A stretch of 64,000 bases of DNA from Salirhabdus euzebyi (GTDB lineage Bacteria > Bacillota > Bacilli > Bacillales > Alkalibacillaceae): NCBI RefSeq assembly GCF_014207435.1, contig NZ_JACHGH010000003.1:248001-312000 (forward strand), in the 5' to 3' direction. Positions 9,379 to 17,369 of this stretch are shown here, piece by piece (within the stretch, counting starts at the first letter, position 1; each line of letters begins with the position of its first letter). The notes under the pieces are model-generated. The model was not told where the DNA came from. It saw nothing but the letters and a program-made list of their open reading frames with translations, and did no database searches. Position numbers and translations under genes: made by a program.

Positions 9379-10242
9379 TTATCTTAATAAAGCAGATAAT
9401 TCGTTGCTTTCCTCCATTGTGAGTGGAACAAGCGGGGCTCTAACACCACCTACATCTATCCCTCTCATCTTAAGACTAGCTTTAACAGCTGTCGGAGATG
9501 GAGCGATGAATACCCCATGTACAATTGGTACTAATTTACGGTGAATCTTTGCAGCCTCTTTTATTTTACCATGTTCAAATAGACGGAGCATTTCCTGCAT
9601 TTCATTTCCAATAATGTGTGAAGCAACGGATACGACTCCTTCACCACCAATGGCTACAACGGGAAGAGTTAAATTATCATCCCCACTGTATACGAGAAAA
9701 TCAGGTTTTGTTCTTTCCATGATCTCAGCCATTCCATCTAAATCACCAGTAGCATCTTTAACTGCTACAATATTATCTATTTCAGATAACTTTACAACAG
9801 TATCTACTGACATGCTTACAACTGTTCTACTCGGGACGTTGTAAAGCATGATTGGTAAGGAAGTAGAATGTGCAATTTGCTTAAAATGCTCATAAAGACC
9901 TCTTTGATTCGGTTTATTATAATAAGGTACGACAAGCATGGATGCGTCAACACCCGCTTCTTCTGCTACTTTTGTTAGTGCAATAGCAGATTTCGTATCA
10001 TTAGAACCCGAACCAGCGATAACAGGTACTCTTCCGTTCACAATCTCTACTACCCTTTTAAAGAGGGTCCCTTTTTCTTCTACAGATAACGTAGGTGATT
10101 CTCCGGTTGTTCCTGCGACGACTAACCCATCTGAGCCATTTTGAAGTAAATGCTCAATTAGATTCTCTGTTTTCTTTAGGTCTACAGAACCCTCTTCATC
10201 GAAAGGTGTTACCATAGCCGTTAAGATTTTACCGAAGCTCAC
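9379..10242 (-). CDS. dapA: 4-hydroxy-tetrahydrodipicolinate synthase
   Basis: 287 residues, TIM-barrel class I aldolase that condenses pyruvate with aspartate semialdehyde, the first committed step to diaminopimelate, lysine and dipicolinate. Seen: AGTTGESP (43-50), catalytic Tyr134 in MLYNVPSRT and Schiff-base Lys162 in AVKDATGD. The frame reaches a TTG at 10263, but GTG at 10242 sits 8 nt behind GGAG and gives MSFGKILTAMVTPFD, matching the family start, so it is chosen. Last gene of asd-dapG-dapA, followed by a strong terminator. Confidence 0.95.
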   Translation of the reverse strand: MSFGKILTAMVTPFDEEGSVDLKKTENLIEHLLQNGSDGLVVAGTTGESPTLSVEEKGTLFKRVVEIVNGRVPVIAGSGSNDTKSAIALTKVAEEAGVDASMLVVPYYNKPNQRGLYEHFKQIAHSTSLPIMLYNVPSRTVVSMSVDTVVKLSEIDNIVAVKDATGDLDGMAEIMERTKPDFLVYSGDDNLTLPVVAIGGEGVVSVASHIIGNEMQEMLRLFEHGKIKEAAKIHRKLVPIVHGVFIAPSPTAVKASLKMRGIDVGGVRAPLVPLTMEESNELSALLR

Positions 10243-10272
10243 TGTACCTTCTCCTTTCGACAATCAGTACGA

Positions 10273-11496
10273 TTAATACTGATCTAACTCAAAGATGTCG
10301 TGTAATGCTGACACCGCTTCTTTTAGGTCCTTTTCTTTAATTAAAACCCAAATTGTCGTATGACTGTCAGCAGACTGAAGTATCTTAATTCCTTTTGCAG
10401 TCAAGGAGTGAACAATTTTAGCAGTTACCCCGGGTACACCTGACATTCCAGCACCTACTGTTGATACTTTTGCACATTCTGCAATGACTTCCGGGCTATA
10501 GCCTAATGTTTCTAATAATTCTACAGCCCTTCTAGCTGAATTACTTGGTACTGTGTATGTCACACCATTCGGAGAAATATTAATAAAATCAACCGATATA
10601 TCCGCATTTGCCATTGTGGAAAATACCTCATCATGTAATTTTTCCATATTTTCCGGTGTTGTTTGAACGTTTATTTGAGAAATCCCAGCTAAATGGGCAA
10701 TTCCAGTAATTAGACGATCCGGGATATCTTTTCCATCTTCTTCACTTCTAGAAGATGTTATTAATGTTCCTTCATCGTCCTCTTTATATGTGGATCTTAT
10801 TCTCATTGGAACCTTCGCTTGCATGGCAATTTCAACAGCTCTTGGATGGATTACTTTCGCTCCTTGATAAGCTAAATTACATATTTCATTATATGTTACA
10901 ACAGGTAGAGGTCGTGCATTTTCAACTATTCGAGGATCAGCTGTCATGATCCCTTCTACATCTGTAAAAATATCAACAAACTCCGCTTTTAATGCTGCAC
11001 CTAGAGCAGCAGCAGTTGTATCAGAGCCTCCACGACCTATCGTTGTAACATCCCCATTTTCTGTTCTTCCCTGAAAGCCTGCAACAACGACAACATCAAA
11101 TATCTCTAATTCCTTCAAAAGTCTTTCTGTATCCACTTTTTCTATTTTGGCGTTCGTAAATTCGTTATTCGTAACAAAACCAGCTTGGGCTCCTGAAAGA
11201 GCTGTCGCTTTCACATTGGTAGCGTTTAGTTCATTAGAAAAAACGATAGAAGATATTGTTTCCCCACAAGACATTAATAAATCTTTTTCCCGATTAGAGA
11301 TTGTCGTATTTGGGAAATCTATCAAGGATAAAAGGGTATCCGTAGCATACGGATCCCCACTTCTACCCATCGCTGATACAACCACAACAACTTTATACCC
11401 TTCACGCAAAGCTTTATTTATATGAGAAAAAGCCATATCCCTTGTTTCTTTCGTACGTACGGAAGTTCCACCAAATTTTTGTACAACAATTTTCAT
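10273..11496 (-). CDS. dapG: aspartokinase I (diaminopimelate-sensitive type)
   Basis: 407 residues. The N-terminal kinase domain begins MKIVVQKFGGTSVR, with GRGGSDTTA in the nucleotide/substrate site; two ACT regulatory domains occupy roughly the last 140 residues. It phosphorylates aspartate. The gene order with asd and dapA points to the DapG isozyme of bacilli, which serves cell-wall and spore DAP synthesis and is inhibited by DAP in B. subtilis; that feedback is inferred. ATG follows GAGGTG. Spacing to dapA is short (30 nt), indicating co-transcription. Confidence 0.94.
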   Translation of the reverse strand: MKIVVQKFGGTSVRTKETRDMAFSHINKALREGYKVVVVVSAMGRSGDPYATDTLLSLIDFPNTTISNREKDLLMSCGETISSIVFSNELNATNVKATALSGAQAGFVTNNEFTNAKIEKVDTERLLKELEIFDVVVVAGFQGRTENGDVTTIGRGGSDTTAAALGAALKAEFVDIFTDVEGIMTADPRIVENARPLPVVTYNEICNLAYQGAKVIHPRAVEIAMQAKVPMRIRSTYKEDDEGTLITSSRSEEDGKDIPDRLITGIAHLAGISQINVQTTPENMEKLHDEVFSTMANADISVDFINISPNGVTYTVPSNSARRAVELLETLGYSPEVIAECAKVSTVGAGMSGVPGVTAKIVHSLTAKGIKILQSADSHTTIWVLIKEKDLKEAVSALHDIFELDQY

Positions 11497-11521
11497 TTAG
11501 ACACCTCGTAAAAGCTTACAA

Positions 11522-12574
11522 TTATTTTAACCAGTTATTAGCAACAATACGCTCAGCAATTTGAACGGAATTCCAAGCAGCACCCTTAAGAAGGTTATCA
11601 GAGACTACCCACATATGGAATCCTTTAGAATTATCTAAGTCACGACGGATACGTCCAACAAAAACATCTCTTTTGCCTTCTGCACTTAGTGGTGTTGGGT
11701 ATTTTTGAGAAGCCGGATCATCTTCCAAAACAACCCCTGGTGCATCTTGGAATAATGCTTTTATTTGCTCTACTGATACACCATCATTTTCCACTTCGAT
11801 ATAAATACTTTCTGCATGAGAAGTGAAAAATGGCAGACGAACACAAGTAGCAGCTACAGGCAATTCTGGTAGATGCATAATTTTTTTCGTTTCATTGATC
11901 ATTTTCATCTCTTCAAATGTGTAACCGTTGTCTTGGAATAGATCAATTTGAGGTAAAGCGTTAAAAGCGATTGGATAATGGTTTTTATCACCTTTTACAG
12001 GTAAAATTTCAGCTTTCATTTCTTTACCTTCTAAAAAGTCTTTAGATTGCGCTTTTAACTCATCTACTGCTACCGTGCCAGAACCAGATACAGCCTGATA
12101 AGTAGAGACAATTACCCGATTTAGTCCATAAGCCTTTCGAATAGGCTGTAACGCTGCTACCATTTGAATAGTAGAGCAATTAGGATTAGCAATAATTCCA
12201 TTGTGATTTTTAATATCCTCTTCATTAACTTCAGGTACTACTAGAGGAACATTTTCATCCATACGGAATGCACTTGTATTATCAATAACAACTGCACCTC
12301 TTTTTACTGCTTCAGGAGCTAGCTGTTTGGATATGGAGCCTCCGGCTGAAAATAACGCTATATCAATACCTTCAAAGGATTCTGGTAAAGCTTCCTGAAT
12401 TTCAACTTCCTGTCCTTTATAGGAAACCTTTTTACCTGCGGAACGCTTTGATGCAAGTAAAGTTAATGTTTTTACTGGAAAATTTCGATCTTCAAGTGTT
12501 TCAATCATCTTTTGGCCTACAGCCCCTGTTGCGCCTACAACGGCAACGTTGTAACCTTCTGCTGCTTGAGACAT
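11522..12574 (-). CDS. asd: aspartate-semialdehyde dehydrogenase
   Basis: 350 residues. N-terminal NADP-binding motif [14 protein letters not shown], catalytic Cys in NPNCSTIQ (about residue 132) and the later [13 protein letters not shown] region define Asd. It reduces aspartyl phosphate to the semialdehyde used by DapA and by the methionine/threonine branch. ATG follows AGAGGGG. It heads asd-dapG-dapA, with 109 bp separating it from spoVFB; a 9-bp-arm inverted repeat lies in that gap and may control the operon. Confidence 0.95.
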   Translation of the reverse strand: MSQAAEGYNVAVVGATGAVGQKMIETLEDRNFPVKTLTLLASKRSAGKKVSYKGQEVEIQEALPESFEGIDIALFSAGGSISKQLAPEAVKRGAVVIDNTSAFRMDENVPLVVPEVNEEDIKNHNGIIANPNCSTIQMVAALQPIRKAYGLNRVIVSTYQAVSGSGTVAVDELKAQSKDFLEGKEMKAEILPVKGDKNHYPIAFNALPQIDLFQDNGYTFEEMKMINETKKIMHLPELPVAATCVRLPFFTSHAESIYIEVENDGVSVEQIKALFQDAPGVVLEDDPASQKYPTPLSAEGKRDVFVGRIRRDLDNSKGFHMWVVSDNLLKGAAWNSVQIAERIVANNWLK

Positions 12575-12607
12575 ACTTTTTCCCCTCTCTTGAACTTTAG
12601 TAATCTA

Positions 12608-12632
12608 ATAATATACAAATTTAGTATATTAT
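12608..12632 (-). promoter_or_regulatory. 25-bp inverted repeat upstream of asd
   Basis: Arms ATAATATAC (12608-12616) and GTATATTAT (12624-12632) flank AAATTTA. On the minus strand the upstream arm contributes TATAAT, a possible -10. The symmetry suggests a repressor site overlapping a promoter; the regulator is unknown and a convincing -35 was not found. Confidence 0.35.
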
Positions 12633-12683
12633 AAGTAGCATTAATACTTTATATATTACCACAATCTCTGCTAGAAAAGTACC

Positions 12684-13289
12684 TTAAGCCTCATTTTCCT
12701 TAAACATGCGTTGAATAAGCACAGGCTGAAGTTGCTTGCGTTCAAGAGCACTTTCAACTGTTTCTAGTAGCTGATCCATGTCTGATACTAATGAATTTGG
12801 CTTTTTAAAAGGATGATCTTGACCATAAGGTATAAAATAGAAAAACTGAGCAGCCATTAAACGCATTAAGTTCACACCATTTAAACCTAGTGCATCATTA
12901 GTTGAAATACCAAGAACAATAGGGTTTTGATTGCGCATAGTAGCCTTTGCAGCCATTAATACCGGCGTATCTGTTAATGCATTTGCCAGTTTACTCATTG
13001 AGTTACCTGTAAGCGGAGCAATTACCATGCAATCTAGAGGCATTTTTGGCCCAAGTGGTTCCGCTTCCGGGATAGTAGAAATAACTTTTTTCCCTGTAAG
13101 TTCTTCAATTTGATTCACATGATCAACTGCTTTACCAAACTTGGTGTCAACAAATTTGACAGTATTTGAAATGATTGGAACAACATCTGCCCCAGCATCA
13201 ACTAACTTTTTAATTTGAGGAAATATTTCTTCATACGTACAATGTGATCCGGTTACCCCAAACCCAATACGTTTACCTTTAACATCCAT
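12684..13289 (-). CDS. spoVFB: dipicolinate synthase subunit B
   Basis: 201 residues, flavoprotein (UbiX/PanC-like Rossmann) fold with IGFGVTGSHCTYEEI at the start and APLTGNSMSKLANALTD in the middle, characteristic of SpoVFB/DpaB. With SpoVFA it makes dipicolinic acid in the mother cell from the DapA product; the acid then loads the spore core with calcium. ATG follows AAAGGGG and directly abuts the spoVFA stop. Expression should follow the sigma-K-type promoter ahead of spoVFA. Confidence 0.95.
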   Translation of the reverse strand: MDVKGKRIGFGVTGSHCTYEEIFPQIKKLVDAGADVVPIISNTVKFVDTKFGKAVDHVNQIEELTGKKVISTIPEAEPLGPKMPLDCMVIAPLTGNSMSKLANALTDTPVLMAAKATMRNQNPIVLGISTNDALGLNGVNLMRLMAAQFFYFIPYGQDHPFKKPNSLVSDMDQLLETVESALERKQLQPVLIQRMFKENEA

Positions 13290-14186
13290 TTAATAATTTC
13301 CCCTTTCGCCTTTTTCCTCGAGCAAAATTTGTGAGATGACACTTGCTAAAATATCACCTGCTGTTTTAGGTGCTACCATTCCGGGTAATCCAGGTGCCAA
13401 TATTGCCTTAATCCCTCTTCTTTTCGCATAACGAAAATCAGTTCCACCTGGTTTGGAAGCAAGATCTATAATAATAGAGTGTAGTTGCATATTTTGTATG
13501 ACTTTCACATTAACAATTGGGTGTGGAACTGTGTTGATTAAAATATCACATTCTTCCACGTGATCACTCAAATCATTAATGTGAAAAGGTTCAAATCCCA
13601 TTTCAAAAATACGAGCTAAATCGCTTTGACGTCGTGCTCCAACCTTCACATTAGCCCCTAATGCTTGAAATATTCTCGCAACCGTCTTTCCAGTTCTACC
13701 AAATCCTAACGTTACAACGTTTGAATTATGAATCGTAAAGTCGGTATACTGAATGGCCATCATTACCGTACCTTCAACAGTTGGTATAGAATTATAGATT
13801 GCGACATCATCACGATTAAAAAGTGGAACTAATTGTAAATTTGATTCCTCACATAAGTCCGTTAAATAATCTCTTGTAATCCCAGTAAAAATAGTACAGG
13901 AACGGTTTAATTTTTGTACCCATTCCTTCGTTAATTGAGGAGAATAATTAGAAAAGTGTGAATCTAAATAACCCTCCTGATCTGTACCTGGTACTGGCAA
14001 TATAACAGCATCTAATTCTCCAGTTGGTATATCGTCCATTTCTGTTTTGATTGCCCCTGGTATTTCTTCATCTAGTTCCTCAAACCCGACCAAATATAAC
14101 GTTGCATCTGCATCACAAAGTTTTTTTATAATTTGTAATTGCCTTGCATCCCCACCAAGTACCCCTATTTGAAAATCAGTTAACAT
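13290..14186 (-). CDS. spoVFA: dipicolinate synthase subunit A
   Basis: 298 residues with an N-terminal domain starting FQIGVLGGDARQLQII and a central NAD(P)-binding motif VVTLGFGRTGKTVARIFQALG, the signature of SpoVFA/DpaA. It forms dipicolinate synthase with the abutting spoVFB product. ATG at 14186 follows GAGGTG. A perfect sigma-K-type promoter lies about 45 nt upstream, agreeing with late mother-cell expression in B. subtilis. It is strong evidence that the organism makes endospores. Confidence 0.95.
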   Translation of the reverse strand: MLTDFQIGVLGGDARQLQIIKKLCDADATLYLVGFEELDEEIPGAIKTEMDDIPTGELDAVILPVPGTDQEGYLDSHFSNYSPQLTKEWVQKLNRSCTIFTGITRDYLTDLCEESNLQLVPLFNRDDVAIYNSIPTVEGTVMMAIQYTDFTIHNSNVVTLGFGRTGKTVARIFQALGANVKVGARRQSDLARIFEMGFEPFHINDLSDHVEECDILINTVPHPIVNVKVIQNMQLHSIIIDLASKPGGTDFRYAKRRGIKAILAPGLPGMVAPKTAGDILASVISQILLEEKGERGNY

Positions 14187-14230
14187 GTCATGAACACCTC
14201 ACATTTTATGAGCCCAAAAAGTATACGTTT

Positions 14231-14257
14231 TATAGTATGAAACGGAAAGAACAACGT
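14231..14257 (-). promoter_or_regulatory. sigma-K-type promoter of spoVFA-spoVFB
   Basis: On the minus strand AC (14256-14257) is followed after 16 nt by CATACTATA (14231-14239), an exact fit to the sigma-K pattern AC-N16-CATANNNTA. Transcription would start near 14222, about 35 nt before the spoVFA ATG. Confidence 0.75.
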
Positions 14258-14360
14258 GAATGAAAAATATTTGATAAAAAACGATTTACTACTAGCGTTT
14301 TAAAAAGGCTGTTTTCTAATTGGTTATTATTTTGAACACAAAAGAGGTAGAATGCGATGT

Positions 14361-14607
14361 ACCTTATTGTTTATCCATCTGCTACGTCAATATACTGCCC
14401 TTTTCACTTCTTGCAACGAGCCTCCCCAATCGCAAAGAACTGTCTATGGGGCTCCGTGTTCGCTGTCCTGTCCCCAGCAACGGATGTTGTCCAGTAAAGT
14501 TGAGGCCGTGCCTGTGGAAAGTGAATTATTTTGCTGTAGGGATCTTATCTCACCCAACTTCAAAGACCAAACCATTTTTTACAGTTTATGTAAACAACAA
14601 TAGTAAG
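14361..14607 (+). ncRNA. candidate structured non-coding RNA (6S-like shape), strand tentative
   Basis: This block is visibly richer in G+C than its flanks and encodes nothing protein-like on either strand. Both ends are complementary (TTGTTTA 14367-14373 with TAAACAA 14591-14597). An inner arm pairs TTCACTT (14403-14409) with AAGTGAA (14519-14525) and, further in, GCCTC (14420-14424) with GAGGC (14502-14506), with smaller TCCG/CGGA and GCTG/CAGC hairpins at the tip. A closing stem, open middle and long apical arm resemble 6S RNA; identity is not recognised. TAGAAT at 14348-14353 would place a plus-strand start at about 14361, exactly at the closing stem, but its -35 is poor and no clear plus-strand terminator follows. 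Confidence 0.4.
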
Positions 14608-14617
14608 TGAATAGAAC

Positions 14618-14651
14618 ATAAAAAAAGATCTATCCATATTTTTGGATAGAC
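14618..14651 (-). terminator. terminator after ymxH
   Basis: A perfect 8-bp stem TCTATCCA (14629-14636) / TGGATAGA (14643-14650), then TCTTTTTTAT on the minus strand. It lies just beyond the ymxH stop codon. Confidence 0.88.
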
Positions 14652-14669
14652 CAAGACCTAATTCATATT

Positions 14670-14912
14670 TTATGTATGTTTAAACGGTTTAATAATGATC
14701 ATATCATCACCTATTGTTTCAATTTCATTCCAACGAATTTTCGCTTCAAATTCTCCTTTTTTTACACCAAACCATTTATAGTTAGGAACAATAATTGATT
14801 CTATCTTGCCTGTTTTATAATCAATTTCTAGATCTGTTTGACCAAGGACACCTAAACGTGCACCCCTAGTAATATCTATCATTTCTTTCCCGCTTAATTC
14901 CTTATATCGCAT
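14670..14912 (-). CDS. ymxH: YlmC/YmxH-family PRC-barrel sporulation protein
   Basis: 80 residues from ATG 14912: MRYKELSGKEMIDITRGARLG..., then TDLEIDYKTGKIESIIVP and a closing DDMIIIKPF. This is a single PRC-barrel of the YlmC/YmxH type, common in spore formers and of unclear molecular role. The frame includes a TTG one codon upstream, but GGGAGGG lies 8 nt before the ATG, so the ATG is used. That ribosome-binding site is complementary to a CCCTCC upstream and may be hidden in a hairpin. Situated between mlpA and spoVFA as in B. subtilis. Confidence 0.88.
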   Translation of the reverse strand: MRYKELSGKEMIDITRGARLGVLGQTDLEIDYKTGKIESIIVPNYKWFGVKKGEFEAKIRWNEIETIGDDMIIIKPFKHT

Positions 14913-14919
14913 CAAAAAT

Positions 14920-14947
14920 CCCTCCCGCTCTATTCTATGCTGGAGGG
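14920..14947 (-). promoter_or_regulatory. hairpin covering the ymxH ribosome-binding site / mlpA terminator-like stem
   Basis: On the transcript CCCTCC (from 14942-14947) can pair with GGAGGG (from 14920-14925), leaving a 16-nt loop and a following ATTTTTG. It resembles a weak terminator for mlpA and at the same time hides the ymxH Shine-Dalgarno sequence. Confidence 0.5.
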
Positions 14948-14957
14948 ACTGTTTTTA

Positions 14958-16175
14958 TTATTTCTTTGGTGAAATCAATGCACTAGAAAACGGTAAATTG
15001 AAAACTCTTTGTATAACACGCTGTGTGGTGTCATGATTAACGGCATCTATTTGCTCCACAATTTCATCTAATGTGCGATGTCTTTTCAATAGTAATTCAT
15101 TTTTACCATTTCTACTCATACGACTATTCGTACTTTCTAAACCTAACATTAGGTTTCCTTTTAATTGTTCCTTACTATTTTTTAATTCTTTATCTGTAAT
15201 TCCATTAGCTTTTAATTGTTGAATGGTCTCTTCAATTGTTTCCTTCAATACATCTAACTGCCCTTTACCTGTTCCACCATAAACAGTAAGCAAACCGTTG
15301 TCCAGGAAAGAACTGTGGTAAGAAAAGATAGAATAAGCAAGACCTCGAGCTTCCCTTACTTCTTGAAACAATCTGGAGCTCATACTACCACCTAACACAT
15401 TGTTGACCACAATAAGGCTGTATATAGACTCATCCCCTACTGGCAGCCCATTATAACCTAAACAAAGATGTGCTTGTTCTGTTTCTTTTGAACGGGATAA
15501 ATGATCACTTGTAAAAGAAGGTTCTCTAAATGATTCCTCTTTATTCATGGACTCGTAAGATCCAAATAAGTTTTCCACTGCTTTAAAAAATGAATCATTA
15601 ACATTTCCTGCAACAGAGACCACAACATTTTCAGGTCGATAATTTTTATCCATATAATCACGTAAATCATCCGGTGTAAAGGATGCTAACGTATCTTCTG
15701 TACCTAGGATTGGATAACCTAAAGGATGCTTGCCATATGTTGCTTGGGATAATAAGTCATGAACGATATCATCAGGAGTGTCTTCATACATTTTGATTTC
15801 TTCATAGACAACCTTTTTTTCTTTTTCCATTTCATCTGGATCAAAGTTTGAGTTAAAAAACATATCTGCTAATATGTCTAAGGCATACTCAGCATGGGAG
15901 TCTAAAACTTTTGCATAATAACACGTGTATTCTTTCGATGTGAAAGCATTTACTTGACCACCAACTGCATCAAATGCTTCTGCTATATCCCTTGCAGAAC
16001 GATTTTTTGTCCCTTTAAAAAACATATGTTCAATAAAATGAGAAATACCATTCGTTTGTTGGCTCTCATTTCTAGATCCAGCTAAAACCCATACACCAAT
16101 TGCTACAGATCTTACTGTTGGAAGTTCTTCTAATACAATTGTTAATCCATTTTGACATGTGTACTTTTTTACCAA
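14958..16175 (-). CDS. mlpA: M16 zinc peptidase MlpA (YmxG)
   Basis: 405 residues, pitrilysin-type protease with the inverted zinc motif HFIEH (His46, Glu49, His50) and a downstream conserved Glu region (EEIKMYEDTPDD). It is the M16B peptidase beside ylxY and ymxH in bacilli; in B. subtilis it influences protease expression. The start is TTG at 16175, 9 nt behind AGGAGG; it gives MVKKYTCQNGLTIVLEE, collinear with the family start. The nearer ATG after the same site is out of frame. Confidence 0.9.
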   Translation of the reverse strand: MVKKYTCQNGLTIVLEELPTVRSVAIGVWVLAGSRNESQQTNGISHFIEHMFFKGTKNRSARDIAEAFDAVGGQVNAFTSKEYTCYYAKVLDSHAEYALDILADMFFNSNFDPDEMEKEKKVVYEEIKMYEDTPDDIVHDLLSQATYGKHPLGYPILGTEDTLASFTPDDLRDYMDKNYRPENVVVSVAGNVNDSFFKAVENLFGSYESMNKEESFREPSFTSDHLSRSKETEQAHLCLGYNGLPVGDESIYSLIVVNNVLGGSMSSRLFQEVREARGLAYSIFSYHSSFLDNGLLTVYGGTGKGQLDVLKETIEETIQQLKANGITDKELKNSKEQLKGNLMLGLESTNSRMSRNGKNELLLKRHRTLDEIVEQIDAVNHDTTQRVIQRVFNLPFSSALISPKK

Positions 16176-16219
16176 AACTTCATCCTCCTAAACTTCTGCC
16201 TACATTGCTTCATTTTTTA

Positions 16220-17176
16220 TTATTGTCTTTCTTCGTCTAATAATTTACTAACTGTACCAATTTTATATTTTTTCTCCTTAATTTTCAAAATTAAGTCGCT
16301 TAAAGACTCCTTCGTTACTTCAGTTGGGTGCATTAAAATCATAGCCCCCGGTTCTAATTTTGGAATTACGCGACCTAATAGGACCGATTTGGTCGGTTTT
16401 TTCCAATCAATAGTATCAAGTGTCCAAAGAATAGTCTCCATCTTATGGCTATGTACAATTTCTACGACTTGGTTTGTAAAATTCCCTGCAGGAGGTGCAA
16501 ACAAAGTTGGTTTTACATCTAAAATGCTATTGATGATTTCATTCGTCTTCGTTACCTGTTCATGTATTTGATTTTCTCCTAAGCGAGACATATTAGGATG
16601 GTTATATCCATGACTACCAATTTCATGACCTTGTTCCTTCACCATTTTTAGTAATTCTACATTTTTCTGTGCCCATGCACCGTCAATAAAAAAAGTAGCT
16701 TTAACATTGTGTTGCTTTAATACTTTTAACATATCCGGTATATATTCTTCTCCCCAAGAAACATTTATTAAAAAAGACACCATTTGTTTATTTGGATTCC
16801 CACGGAAAATAGGGGCTGCAGGGAGATCCTTCAGTTTAACCTCAGGTTCTATTTGTTTATAGACGAGTAATTTTTCATCAAACTTTCCCTTTTTCTTCAT
16901 TTTTGCATATGACTTTGAAATATCAACCTTTAAACCATTCAAACCAGGCATTTTTTTCCACACTTTATCTATTTTAGCACTATGCGGTTCCTTTTCATAC
17001 TCTTTAGCTTTTTGTTCTAATTCCTGATAAAGGGGATCTTCTGTATTAACTGCCGTAACAGTTACATTCTTCATCACAGAAACATAATCCTCCGTAAATG
17101 GATTTTCGACCACACCTAAAGAGACAATCACTAACGTAATAAATAAACATAAATGCATGAAATGCTGTTTTTTCAT
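16220..17176 (-). CDS. ylxY: polysaccharide-deacetylase-like protein YlxY
   Basis: 318 residues: an N-terminal membrane anchor or signal segment (about residues 7-23), a linker, then a NodB-homology domain from about residue 125. The usual first motif TFDDG is replaced by NVSWGEE, so the metal-binding aspartates are absent. The second motif is kept as SHGYNH, and the R-P-P of the third is altered to APPAG. The protein is therefore probably not a standard zinc deacetylase; B. subtilis YlxY is believed to diverge similarly. ATG is preceded by a GGGGGA stretch. It lies in the pnpA-ylxY-mlpA cluster. Confidence 0.88.
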   Translation of the reverse strand: MKKQHFMHLCLFITLVIVSLGVVENPFTEDYVSVMKNVTVTAVNTEDPLYQELEQKAKEYEKEPHSAKIDKVWKKMPGLNGLKVDISKSYAKMKKKGKFDEKLLVYKQIEPEVKLKDLPAAPIFRGNPNKQMVSFLINVSWGEEYIPDMLKVLKQHNVKATFFIDGAWAQKNVELLKMVKEQGHEIGSHGYNHPNMSRLGENQIHEQVTKTNEIINSILDVKPTLFAPPAGNFTNQVVEIVHSHKMETILWTLDTIDWKKPTKSVLLGRVIPKLEPGAMILMHPTEVTKESLSDLILKIKEKKYKIGTVSKLLDEERQ

Positions 17177-17328
17177 TCGTATATTCCCCCCTCACTTCAC
17201 CTTATGAAGGGGGTGTACAAGTTAGAACGTTCCTATAAACAGAAGTTACACTTGAATAATAACAAAAGCTAATTCGCCACCCAACTAGTACCACAATACT
17301 TCTTCTATGACAATTACCTCAACAAAAC

Positions 17329-17358
17329 ACAAAAAAGAAGCTGGATATCAGCTTCTTC
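17329..17358 (-). terminator. terminator after pnpA
   Basis: A perfect 9-bp stem AAGAAGCTG (17335-17343) / CAGCTTCTT (17349-17357) with a GATAT loop and a T6 run on the minus strand. Confidence 0.92.
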
Positions 17359-17369
17359 TTACTCACCAT

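Larger units (their letters stand above)
14187..14669. other. 483-bp intergenic region between ymxH and spoVFA
   Basis: No believable protein gene. In order of rising coordinate it holds the spoVFA sigma-K-type promoter (14231-14257), a weak AAAACG/CGTTTT hairpin (14277-14302 area), a candidate plus-strand promoter with TAGAAT at 14348-14353, a GC-richer block with long-range complementarity (14361-14607, listed as an RNA candidate) and the ymxH terminator (14618-14651). Confidence 0.7.

Noticed and set aside
12575-12683. Possible lysine riboswitch upstream of asd-dapG-dapA
   Set aside because: The gap is too short and too AT-rich, and none of the conserved L-box core was recognised.
14320-14610. 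Plus-strand open frames of 96 and 83 residues between ymxH and spoVFA
   Set aside because: No ribosome-binding site of quality, odd Cys/Pro-rich composition without domain-like pattern, and two overlapping frames of similar length in a GC-richer block; better explained by a structured RNA.
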